Shown one piece after another: positions 19,148 through 27,993 of a stretch of DNA of 64,000 nucleotides. Numbering within the stretch: the stretch's first letter is position 1; every line of letters begins with the position of its first letter. The notes below the pieces were generated by a model. The model saw only the letters and a program-made list of their open reading frames with translations, had not been told where the DNA came from and ran no database searches. The position numbers were made by a program, and so were the translations under genes. Source of the DNA: Rhodoferax sp. Its GTDB lineage: Bacteria > Pseudomonadota > Gammaproteobacteria > Burkholderiales > Burkholderiaceae_C. The stretch covers positions 62,001 through 126,000 of the forward strand of contig NZ_JAQURE010000001.1 of NCBI RefSeq assembly GCF_028715765.1. The letters run 5' to 3'.

Positions 19148-20929
19148 TTAAAGCAGCACCCGACGGAAATCGCCGAGGATTTGACCGAGGTACACGTTAA
19201 ACCGTGCTGCAGCTGCGCCGTCAATCACGCGGTGGTCCCAGGTCAGGCTCAGGGGCAACATCAGGCGTGGCTGGAACGCTTTGCCGTCCCAAATCGGTTC
19301 AATCGTTGAGCGGCAGACACCGAGAATGGCGACCTCAGGCGCGTTGATGATGGGTGTGAAGTAACGCCCGCCAATGCCGCCCAGGCTGCTGATGGTGAAG
19401 CTGGCGCCGGTCATCTCGGCTGGGCCGAGTTTGCCGTCGCGGGCTTTTTTGGCCAGTTCGCCCATCTCGGTGCTGATCTGGAAGATGCCTTTTTTGTCAG
19501 CATCTTTGATCACCGGCACCATCAGGCCGTTGGGCGTGTCGGCGGCAAAACCGATGTGGTAATACTGCTTGTAGATCAGCGCGTCGCCGTCCAAACTGCT
19601 GTTGAACTCAGGGTATTTTTTGAGCGCAGCCACACAGGCTTTGATCAAGAAGGCAAGCATGGTGACCTTCACGCCACTCTTCTCATTTTCTTTGTTGGTG
19701 CTGACGCGGAAGGCTTCCAGGTCGGTGATGTCGCAGTCGTCATGGTTGGTGACGGCCGGAATCATGATGGCGTTGCGCAGCAGGTTAGCGCCGCTGATTT
19801 TCTTGATCCGGCTCAAGTCTTTGCGCTCAACCGGGCCGAATTTGGCAAAGTCCACCTTCGGCCAGGGGATCAAGCCCAAGCCTGCGCCGTCATTGGCGGC
19901 AGCGGCGGCCGGTTTGGCAGCTTGGCTGGCGGCAATGGCCAGGGTTTGGACTGCGCCGCTCATCACCGAGCGGGTGAACGCCTGCACATCATGGTCAGTG
20001 ATGCGGCCTTTCAAACCGCTGCCTTTGACTTCACTCAGCGGTACACCCAGTTCACGCGCAAATTTGCGCACTGAGGGGCTGGCATGGGGCAGACCCAGCA
20101 AGCTACCACCAGGTTGGTGGGCAGGGGTGGTTACCACTGTCTGACTCCCTCCCCCGCTGGGGGAGGGTTGGGGTGGGGGCGAGCCGGCTGAACTAGCTGC
20201 TTGCGCAGAAGCCCCCACCCTGCCCTCCCCCAGCGGGGGAGGATTAAAGGTTTCACCCCCCTGAGGGAGAGAGTTAGATGCCGGGCTGGCTTGCGGCGCA
20301 GACACAGCACCAGCGGCCGCGCCTTCCAAAATGGCCAGCAGGTCGCCCATGTTGACCTTGTCACCGAGTTTGACTTTGAGCTCTTTGATAACGCCAGCGG
20401 CGCTGGAGGGGATTTCCATCGAGGCTTTGTCAGACTCCACGGTGATCAGGCTTTGCTCGGCCTTGACCGTGTCGCCGACCTTGACCATGACCTCAATCAC
20501 GGCCACGTCTTTGAAGTCGCCAATGTCAGGCACGCGCAGCTCAACCGGGCCACTTGCTACGGTGTTAATAGCAGTTTGCGCAGCAGCCACGGGCGCTGCA
20601 GGCTGATTTGATACTGAAACTGGTGCCGCTTCAAAAGTTGTAGCTACTGGCGCAGTATCAACGGGGGCTGCAGCCTGATTTGATGCAGTGCCTTCCACTT
20701 CAAGCAGCAGCACCAAGCTGCCTTCGCTGACCTTGTCGCCCAACGCCACTTTGAGCTCTTTGACCACACCGCCATGGCTGGAGGGGATTTCCATCGACGC
20801 CTTGTCAGACTCAACCGTCAGCAGGCTTTGCTCGGCCTTGACCGTGTCACCGGGTTTGACCAGCAGCTCGATCACTGCCACGTCTGAAAAGTCGCCAATG
20901 TCAGGGACTTTGATTTCAATGATTGCCAT
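19148..20929 (-). CDS. aceF: Dihydrolipoamide acetyltransferase, PDH E2, two lipoyl domains
   Basis: two VESDKASMEIPSS lipoyl motifs, peripheral subunit-binding domain ASPSVRKFARELGVPLSEVKGSGLKGRI, catalytic LSLTWDHRVIDGAAAARF. Confidence 0.95.
   Translation of the reverse strand: MAIIEIKVPDIGDFSDVAVIELLVKPGDTVKAEQSLLTVESDKASMEIPSSHGGVVKELKVALGDKVSEGSLVLLLEVEGTASNQAAAPVDTAPVATTFEAAPVSVSNQPAAPVAAAQTAINTVASGPVELRVPDIGDFKDVAVIEVMVKVGDTVKAEQSLITVESDKASMEIPSSAAGVIKELKVKLGDKVNMGDLLAILEGAAAGAVSAPQASPASNSLPQGGETFNPPPLGEGRVGASAQAASSAGSPPPQPSPSGGGSQTVVTTPAHQPGGSLLGLPHASPSVRKFARELGVPLSEVKGSGLKGRITDHDVQAFTRSVMSGAVQTLAIAASQAAKPAAAAANDGAGLGLIPWPKVDFAKFGPVERKDLSRIKKISGANLLRNAIMIPAVTNHDDCDITDLEAFRVSTNKENEKSGVKVTMLAFLIKACVAALKKYPEFNSSLDGDALIYKQYYHIGFAADTPNGLMVPVIKDADKKGIFQISTEMGELAKKARDGKLGPAEMTGASFTISSLGGIGGRYFTPIINAPEVAILGVCRSTIEPIWDGKAFQPRLMLPLSLTWDHRVIDGAAAARFNVYLGQILGDFRRVLL
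20145..20242. repeat. GC-rich long inverted repeat inside aceF linker (arms 20145-20180 and 20211-20242)
   Basis: CTCCCTCCCCCGCTGGGGGAGGGTTGGGGTGGGGGC versus GCCCCCACCCTGCCCTCCCCCAGCGGGGGAGG. Confidence 0.8.
20567..20614 (+). repeat. Intergenic-type palindromic repeat copy inside aceF linker (copy a)
   Basis: AATAGCAGTTTGCGCAGCAGCCACGGGCGCTGCAGGCTGATTTGATAC. Confidence 0.6.
20639..20686 (+). repeat. Intergenic-type palindromic repeat copy inside aceF linker (copy b)
   Basis: TGTAGCTACTGGCGCAGTATCAACGGGGGCTGCAGCCTGATTTGATGC. Confidence 0.65.
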
Positions 20930-20958
20930 GATGTCTCTTTCTAGTGAGTTGTTGTGAC

Positions 20959-23676
20959 TTACGCGTACAGCGGGTTGACCTTGTCGGTGTGGATGCCGTA
21001 TTTGGCAATGGCTTCACTGACTTTGCTCACTGGCACTTTGCCCTCTTCACTCAAGGCTTTCAACGCGGCAATCACGATGAAGTGGCGGTTGATTTCAAAG
21101 TGCTCACGCAATTTGGAGCGGAAGTCGCTGCGGCCAAAGCCGTCGGTGCCCAGCACCTTGTAGGTGCGGTCTTTCGGAATGAAGGCGCGAATTTGCTCGG
21201 CATACGACTTGATGTAGTCGGTCGAGGCCACCACCGGGCCTTCGTGTCCGGCCAACTGCTGCGCCACAAACGACACTTTGGCGGGTGCAGCGGGGTTGAG
21301 CAGGTTGTCGCGCTCGCAGGCTTGGCCGTCACGCGCCAACTCATTGAAGCTGGGGCAGCTCCACACGTCAGCGGTCACCCCCCAATCCACGGCCAGCAGT
21401 TTTTGCGCCACAAAGCTCTCGCGCAGAATGGTGCCGCTACCGAGCAACTGCACGCGCGGGCCAGCGGCACCTTCGGCACCGGGCTTGCATAAATACATGC
21501 CTTTGATGATCTGCTCTTCGGTGCCAGGGGTCAGGCCAGGCATGGCGTAGTTTTCGTTCAACAGCGTCAAGTAATAGAACACGTTGTCTTGTTTTTCGAC
21601 CATGCGTTTGAGGCCATGGTGCAAGATCACGCCCACCTCATGCGCAAAGGTGGGGTCGTAGCTGACACAGTTGGGAATGGTGCCCGCCAGGATGTGGCTG
21701 TGGCCGTCTTCGTGCTGCAAGCCTTCGCCGTTGAGCGTGGTGCGCCCGCTGGTGCCGCCCAGCAAGAAGCCGCGCGCCTGCATGTCGCCCGCAGCCCAGG
21801 CCAGGTCGCCAATGCGCTGAAAGCCGAACATCGAGTAGTACACGTAAAACGGCACCATGATGCGGTTGCTGGTTGAATAGCTGGTAGCTGCTGCAATCCA
21901 GCTGGCCATGCCACCGGCTTCGTTGATGCCTTCTTGCAGAATCTGGCCTTTTTTGTCTTCCTTGTAATACATCACCTGGTCTTTGTCGACCGGGGTGTAG
22001 TTTTGTCCGGCTGGGTTGTAGATGCCGATCTGGCGGAACAAGCCTTCCATGCCAAAAGTGCGAGCTTCGTCCACCAAAATCGGCACCACGCGCTGGCCCA
22101 GCGCCTGGTCACGCAACAGCTGGGTGATAAAGCGCACGTAGGCCTGTGTGGTGGAGATTTCGCGCCCCTCAGGCGTGGGCTCCATCACCGCCTTGAAGGT
22201 GTCGATGGATGGCACGGTGAAGTGCTCGTCAGCCTTGGTGCGGCGGTGCGGCAGGTAGCCGCCCAGCGCTTTGCGGCGCTCGTGCAGGTAACGCATTTCG
22301 GGTGTGTCGTCAGCCGGTTTGTAAAACGGGATGTCCTTGATCTGGCTGTCGGGAATTGGAATGTTGAAGCGGTCACGAAACGTCTTGATGTCGTCGTCAG
22401 TGAGCTTTTTGGTTTGGTGCACGTTGTTTTTGCCCTCACCGCTCTTGCCCATGCCAAAACCTTTGACGGTTTTGATCAGCAGCACCGTGGGCTGGCCTTT
22501 GTGGTTGACCGCAGCGTGGTAGGCGGCATACACCTTTTGTGGATCGTGACCACCACGGCGCAGGTTCCAGATGTCGTCGTCGCTCATCTTGGCCACCATC
22601 TCTGCAGTTTTGGGGTCGCGGCCAAAGAAGTTTTTGCGCACAAACGCGCCGTCATTGGCTTTGAAGGATTGGTAGTCTCCGTCGAGTGTGTCCATCATGA
22701 CCTTACGCAAGGCGCCGTCTTTGTCACGTGCCAGCAGTGGGTCCCAGTTGCTACCCCACAGCAGCTTGATCACATTCCAGCCGGCGCCACGGAACGTGCC
22801 TTCGAGCTCTTGCACAATTTTGCCGTTGCCGCGCACCGGGCCGTCCAGGCGTTGCAGGTTGCAGTTGATGACAAACACCAGGTTGTCCAGGTTTTCACGA
22901 GCGGCCAGGCCAATGGCGCCCAAAGATTCCACCTCGTCCATTTCGCCGTCGCCACAAAACACCCAAACCTTGCGGTTTTCGGTGTTGGCAATGCCACGGG
23001 CATGCAGGTATTTCAAAAAGCGGGCTTGGTAAATGGCCATCAGTGGGCCTAGACCCATTGACACCGTGGGAAATTGCCAGAACTCAGGCATCAATTTTGG
23101 GTGAGGGTAACTGCTCAAGCCCTTGCCGCCAGTTTCTTGACGGAAATGCAGCAACTGCTCTTCTGTCAAGCGGCCTTCTAAATAGGCACGGGCATACACA
23201 CCTGGCGCCACGTGGCCTTGGATGTAAAGGCAGTCGCCACCGTGGTTTTCGCTCTCTGCATGCCAAAAGTGGTTAAAGCCAGCGCCAAACATGTGTGCCA
23301 GCGAGGCGAATGAGCCGATGTGGCCGCCCAGGTCGCCACCGTCTTCAGGGTGATGGCGGTTGGCTTTGACCACCATGGCCATGGCGTTCCAACGCATGTA
23401 AGCGCGCAAGCGTTCTTCAATTTCGATGTTGCCGGGGCAACGTTCTTCTTGGTCGGGCTCGATGGTGTTGACGTAGCCGGTGTTGGCTGAAAAAGGCATG
23501 TCAATGCTGCTTTGGCGTGCGTGCTCAAGCAGCTGCTCCAGCAAGTAGTGTGCGCGCTCGGGGCCTTCTTGGCCAATGACGGCGCTTAAAGCGTCCATCC
23601 ATTCACGGGTTTCTTGGCTATCGAGGTCTTGGCTGGGCACAGGGGCGCCAGAAGGGCTTGTGGGGGTTGCTGACAT
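20959..23676 (-). CDS. aceE: Pyruvate dehydrogenase E1 component, homodimeric type
   Basis: DGEMDEVESLGAIGLAARENLDNLVFVINCNLQRLDGPVRGNGKIVQELEG; start chosen at MSATPTSPSG. Confidence 0.96.
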   Translation of the reverse strand: MSATPTSPSGAPVPSQDLDSQETREWMDALSAVIGQEGPERAHYLLEQLLEHARQSSIDMPFSANTGYVNTIEPDQEERCPGNIEIEERLRAYMRWNAMAMVVKANRHHPEDGGDLGGHIGSFASLAHMFGAGFNHFWHAESENHGGDCLYIQGHVAPGVYARAYLEGRLTEEQLLHFRQETGGKGLSSYPHPKLMPEFWQFPTVSMGLGPLMAIYQARFLKYLHARGIANTENRKVWVFCGDGEMDEVESLGAIGLAARENLDNLVFVINCNLQRLDGPVRGNGKIVQELEGTFRGAGWNVIKLLWGSNWDPLLARDKDGALRKVMMDTLDGDYQSFKANDGAFVRKNFFGRDPKTAEMVAKMSDDDIWNLRRGGHDPQKVYAAYHAAVNHKGQPTVLLIKTVKGFGMGKSGEGKNNVHQTKKLTDDDIKTFRDRFNIPIPDSQIKDIPFYKPADDTPEMRYLHERRKALGGYLPHRRTKADEHFTVPSIDTFKAVMEPTPEGREISTTQAYVRFITQLLRDQALGQRVVPILVDEARTFGMEGLFRQIGIYNPAGQNYTPVDKDQVMYYKEDKKGQILQEGINEAGGMASWIAAATSYSTSNRIMVPFYVYYSMFGFQRIGDLAWAAGDMQARGFLLGGTSGRTTLNGEGLQHEDGHSHILAGTIPNCVSYDPTFAHEVGVILHHGLKRMVEKQDNVFYYLTLLNENYAMPGLTPGTEEQIIKGMYLCKPGAEGAAGPRVQLLGSGTILRESFVAQKLLAVDWGVTADVWSCPSFNELARDGQACERDNLLNPAAPAKVSFVAQQLAGHEGPVVASTDYIKSYAEQIRAFIPKDRTYKVLGTDGFGRSDFRSKLREHFEINRHFIVIAALKALSEEGKVPVSKVSEAIAKYGIHTDKVNPLYA

Positions 23677-23761
23677 GCTTGTCTCCGTTGTTGTTAAGCC
23701 ATTTGATCTTAGGGGAATTGACCATAGGAATGGTTGAAATAATTTTATAACCCTTTCCATA

Positions 23762-23802
23762 ATATTTCAAATAGTGTTTTTAAAAACCACTATATGAAAT
23801 AT
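23762..23802. promoter_or_regulatory. Long imperfect palindrome ATATTTCAAATAGTGTTTTTA / AAAAACCACTATATGAAATAT in the aceE/kinase divergent region
   Basis: about 20-bp arms with one mismatch and one indel. Confidence 0.6.
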
Positions 23803-23861
23803 AAGCACGCAACCCAAGACCATCAAACCCGCCCAAGAAACCATGCCTCTACACTTCAGAA

Positions 23862-26414
23862 ATGCCAACGCCATCCCTTCTCAGTCAACTTGAGCACTTT
23901 GCCCCACAACCTGCCGCACCGCTTCAGCGCTGGTGGGCTCGGCAGTCCCCCCACCGGCAAGACCGTTTTGCCGTGCTGGCACCGTTGGCTGCGGTGCTGC
24001 TTTTTTTGGTCGCCATCATGTCGGCTTTTGGCTATTTGCGGTTTGAAGAAAATGCCAGAGAGCGGGAAGCCATCAACCGGGATGTGGAATACACCCAACA
24101 ACGCCTGCGCCTGCGTCTGCTGGAGCAGCAAGAGCAGCTGATGCGCTTTGCCCGCGAGATTTCCAGCCGCGAAGTCAGTCACAACGACTTTGTCACCCGG
24201 GCTGAAGCCTTGGTTAACCTGTTTCCTGAATTGCGTGCGCTCAACTGGGTGGATGACAAGCTGAAAATTCGCGTCAATTACCGCAGTGGTAGCGGCACCA
24301 CCAAACGGCCTGCGGCCAGGAGTGAAACACTTGAAGACAGCGACACGCTGGTCAATTTCAGGCTGTCGCGAGATTTGTTGCTGCCCATTTACTCCACACC
24401 CAAAGCCCAAACAGACGAGGCAGCATTGCTACAACTGCACTTGCCGTTGATCGAAAAAGCCAAGTTCAAAGGCGTTTTGTGGGTGGAGTATTCCATTGAT
24501 GCCCTGTTTCGCTACGGTGTGCCGCAAGAGCTCACCTCCAAATACGCACTCTCATTTCATGATGGAGCAGGCAAATTGTTGGCTGGCACCACCGGCTCTG
24601 AAAGCCAACTCAAGCGCCACCTGCTGCCCTGGGCAAGCCCGGTGAACACCTACGAGATGCCGCTGACACCGGTGGGCAACGGCTTGACAGTGCGCGGCAT
24701 GGCCTACCGCACTTCGCTGGGGGTGATTGGCAGTGGGCTGTTTTGGCTGGTGATGGTGCTTGCAGGCATCACCGCTTGGTTATTGCTTGCCAACTGGGGG
24801 CACACCCGCAAGCGCATCAAGGCGCAAGATGCACTGGTGCAAGAAACCGCCTTTCGCCGTGCCATGGAAAACTCCATGTTGACGGGCATGCGGGCGCTTG
24901 ACTTGCAAGGACGCATCACTTACGTCAACAAAGCTTTTTGTCGCATGACCGGCTGGTCTGAGGCCGAATTGGTCGACAAAACCGCCCCTTTTCCTTACTG
25001 GCCAGAGGAAGACATAGAGCTTCTCAACACCCGCTTGAAAGACGAGCTGGAGGGCAAAATCCAAGCCGGAGGCATTCAGTTTCGGGTCAAACGCAGAGAT
25101 GGCTCACTGATGGATGCCCGCTTGTATGTGTCACCCCTGATCGATGCTTTTGGCCAGCAAACCGGCTGGATGACCTCCATGACCGACATCACCGAACCCA
25201 ATCGGGTGCGGGATCAGCTGGCGGCCTCACACGAGCGCTTCACCGCGGTGCTGGAAGCGCTTGACGCATCCATTTCTGTCGCACCTCTGGGCAGTGACGA
25301 GCTGTTGTTTGCCAACAAGTTGTACCGCTTGTGGTTTGGCACGCAAGCCGGGGGACATTTGCAACTGGTGGAAGAAGCTGGTGTGCCCAGCCCTGTGACC
25401 AGTGATGAAACGCAAGACACCGTGGATGCCTTTGCCGGCCTGCCCACCGACCAACTCTCCGACAAAGAAACCGAAAGCGCCGAAGTGTATTTGGGCAGTT
25501 TGGGGCGCTGGCTGGAAGTGCGCACACGCTATTTAAGCTGGGTCGATGGGCGACTGGCGCAAATGGTGATTGCCACCGACATCACCGCCCGGCGCGTGGC
25601 CGAAGAACAGTCTGAAATTCAAACCCAACGCGCCGAAGCCTCCAGCCGGTTGATCACCATGGGCGAAATGGCGTCGAGCGTGGCGCATGAGCTCAACCAG
25701 CCGTTGACGGCCATCAACAACTATTGCAACGGCATGGTCTCGCGCATCAAAGCCGACCAGATCAACAAAGACGAGTTGTTGGGGGCGTTGGAGAAAACCG
25801 CGCGGCAAGCCTCACGCGCCGGGCAAATCATCCAACGCATTCGCTCGTTTGTGAAACGCAGCGAACCCAACCGTAGCCTGGCCAGCGTGACCACCCTGGT
25901 GGCCGAGGCCGTGGAGTTGGCTGAAATTGAACTGCGACGGCGCAACGTCAAGCTCACCCAATATGTGGCACCACATTTGCCCAGCCTGCTGGTGGATCCC
26001 ATTTTGATCGAGCAAGTGCTGCTGAACTTGCTCAAAAATGCGGCGGAATCAGTCGACACCGCACAGCGCCCTACCGCCCAGCGGCTGGTAAAACTGCGGG
26101 TGGCGCAAGCCGTGATGAGCACCAAACCGGTGATTGAATTCATGGTGACCGACACCGGTGGCGGCATTGCGCCTGAAGTGATGACTCGGCTCTACGAGGC
26201 TTTTTACTCCACCAAAGCCGAGGGCATGGGCATTGGCTTGTCGCTGTGTCGCTCCATCGTCGAGTCGCATTTGGGCTGGATGAAAGCGGAGAACCTCTAC
26301 AATGGTTCAACCGTGACGGGTTGCTGTTTTACCTTCTGGTTACCCATTGCCAACCCGCCACCGGCCTCGCCCACCCAGCGAACTGATTCCCCCACACTGC
26401 AGGTTGCACCATGA
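23862..26414 (+). CDS. PAS-domain sensor histidine kinase
   Basis: PAS (MTGWSEAELV), GEMASSVAHELNQPLTAINNYCNG H-box, GGGIAPEVMTRLYEAFYSTKAEGMGIGLSLCRSIVESHLG. Confidence 0.93.
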   Translation: MPTPSLLSQLEHFAPQPAAPLQRWWARQSPHRQDRFAVLAPLAAVLLFLVAIMSAFGYLRFEENAREREAINRDVEYTQQRLRLRLLEQQEQLMRFAREISSREVSHNDFVTRAEALVNLFPELRALNWVDDKLKIRVNYRSGSGTTKRPAARSETLEDSDTLVNFRLSRDLLLPIYSTPKAQTDEAALLQLHLPLIEKAKFKGVLWVEYSIDALFRYGVPQELTSKYALSFHDGAGKLLAGTTGSESQLKRHLLPWASPVNTYEMPLTPVGNGLTVRGMAYRTSLGVIGSGLFWLVMVLAGITAWLLLANWGHTRKRIKAQDALVQETAFRRAMENSMLTGMRALDLQGRITYVNKAFCRMTGWSEAELVDKTAPFPYWPEEDIELLNTRLKDELEGKIQAGGIQFRVKRRDGSLMDARLYVSPLIDAFGQQTGWMTSMTDITEPNRVRDQLAASHERFTAVLEALDASISVAPLGSDELLFANKLYRLWFGTQAGGHLQLVEEAGVPSPVTSDETQDTVDAFAGLPTDQLSDKETESAEVYLGSLGRWLEVRTRYLSWVDGRLAQMVIATDITARRVAEEQSEIQTQRAEASSRLITMGEMASSVAHELNQPLTAINNYCNGMVSRIKADQINKDELLGALEKTARQASRAGQIIQRIRSFVKRSEPNRSLASVTTLVAEAVELAEIELRRRNVKLTQYVAPHLPSLLVDPILIEQVLLNLLKNAAESVDTAQRPTAQRLVKLRVAQAVMSTKPVIEFMVTDTGGGIAPEVMTRLYEAFYSTKAEGMGIGLSLCRSIVESHLGWMKAENLYNGSTVTGCCFTFWLPIANPPPASPTQRTDSPTLQVAP

Positions 26415-27037
26415 GTTTGATTCCCAAAAAAGGCACGGTTTACATTGTTGATGATGACGAGGCGGTACGCGACTCGCTGCAATGGATGCTTGAAGGCAAA
26501 GATTACCGGGTGCGCTGCTTTGACTCTGCCGAGTCTTTTTTAAGCCGGTTTGATGCGCGCGAAGTGGCCTGCCTGATTGTTGACATTCGCATGGATGGCA
26601 TGACCGGGCTTGAGCTGCAAAGCCGCCTGATCGAAAGCCACTCCCCCCTGCCCTTGGCTTTCATCACCGGTCATGGGGATGTGCCCATGGCCGTAGACAC
26701 CATGAAAAAAGGTGCCATGGATTTCATCCAAAAGCCATTCGATGAACAGCAGTTGCTGCCGTTGGTGGAACGCATGCTGGAGCAAGCCAAAGAGTCGTTT
26801 GCCGAATACCAAAATGCCCAAAACCGCGATGCCTTGATGGCTCGACTGACGCTGCGTGAGTCGCAAGTGCTTGAGCGCATTGTGGCGGGACGGCTGAACA
26901 AACAAATTGCCGACGACCTGGGCATCAGCATCAAAACCGTAGAAGCTCACCGCGCCAACATCATGGAAAAACTGGCCGCCAACACCGTGGCAGACTTGCT
27001 GAAAATTGCCTTAGGCCCAAATGCAGTCAAAGCCTAA
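26411..27037 (+). CDS. FixJ-type response regulator (REC + LuxR HTH)
   Basis: VYIVDDDEAVRDSLQWMLEG, DIRMDGMTGLELQ, ITGHGDVPMAVDTMKKGAMDFIQKPF, HTH AGRLNKQIADDLGISIKTVEAHRANIMEKL; overlaps kinase gene by 4 nt. Confidence 0.95.
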   Translation: MSLIPKKGTVYIVDDDEAVRDSLQWMLEGKDYRVRCFDSAESFLSRFDAREVACLIVDIRMDGMTGLELQSRLIESHSPLPLAFITGHGDVPMAVDTMKKGAMDFIQKPFDEQQLLPLVERMLEQAKESFAEYQNAQNRDALMARLTLRESQVLERIVAGRLNKQIADDLGISIKTVEAHRANIMEKLAANTVADLLKIALGPNAVKA

Positions 27038-27052
27038 GTTACTTCATTTAGC

Positions 27053-27098
27053 ATAGCTGCTCACGCCCGCTCCACTTGGTCTAGCGGGATTTTTTATT
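27053..27098 (+). repeat. Intergenic palindromic repeat family, copy between response regulator and folD
   Basis: ATAGCTGCTCACGCCCGCTCCACTTGGTCTAGCGGGATTTTTTATT. Confidence 0.6.
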
Positions 27099-27120
27099 CA
27101 TATATATTTTTGTCATCATC

Positions 27121-27993
27121 ATGACCCACACGCCTCATCAGTCTGCCCACATCATCGACGGCGTCGCGCTGTCACACCAACTGCGCCAAGACGTTACACA
27201 ACGTGTTCAAGCCCTCAAAGCCAAAGGCGTGACCCCTGGCTTGGCGGTGATTTTGGTGGGAGAAAACCCCGCCTCGCAGGTTTATGTGCGCAACAAGGTC
27301 AAGGGGTGCGTGGACTGCGGCTTTCACTCGGTGCTTGAAAAATACGACGCTGACATGTCAGAGGCTGACTTGCTCGCGCGCATCGAAGCGCTTAACCACG
27401 ACCCGGCCATTCACGGCATTTTGGTGCAGTTGCCGGTGCCCAAGCACATTGATGCCAATAAGGTCATTGAAGCCATTTCACCGTTGAAAGACGTAGACGG
27501 GTTCCACATTGCCAGCGCGGGTGCCCTGATGACCGGCATGCCAGGCTTTTGGCCCTGCACACCCTACGGTTGCATGAAGATGCTGGAGTCAATTGGGTTT
27601 GACTTGCGCGGCAAGCACGCGGTGGTGATTGGGCGCTCCAACATTGTGGGCAAGCCCATGGCGCTGATGTTGCTGCAAAAAAATGCCACTGTGACCATTT
27701 GTCACAGTGCCACACCAGACCTCAAAGCCATGACACTGCAGGCCGATGTGATTGTGGCGGCCGTGGGCAAGCGCAACGTGTTGACCGCAGACATGGTCAA
27801 ACCCGGTGCCGTGGTACTGGATGTAGGCATGAACCGCGACGACGCCGGCAAGCTGTGTGGCGATGTCGACTTTGCCGGCGTCAGCCAAGTGGCGAGCTAC
27901 ATCACCCCGGTACCCGGTGGGGTTGGCCCGATGACCATTACCATGTTGCTGGTGAACACCCTTGAAGCTGCCGAACGCACCCTCGCATCATGA
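27121..27993 (+). CDS. folD: Bifunctional methylenetetrahydrofolate dehydrogenase/cyclohydrolase
   Basis: [44 protein letters not shown]-like [16 protein letters not shown]. Confidence 0.97.
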   Translation: MTHTPHQSAHIIDGVALSHQLRQDVTQRVQALKAKGVTPGLAVILVGENPASQVYVRNKVKGCVDCGFHSVLEKYDADMSEADLLARIEALNHDPAIHGILVQLPVPKHIDANKVIEAISPLKDVDGFHIASAGALMTGMPGFWPCTPYGCMKMLESIGFDLRGKHAVVIGRSNIVGKPMALMLLQKNATVTICHSATPDLKAMTLQADVIVAAVGKRNVLTADMVKPGAVVLDVGMNRDDAGKLCGDVDFAGVSQVASYITPVPGGVGPMTITMLLVNTLEAAERTLAS

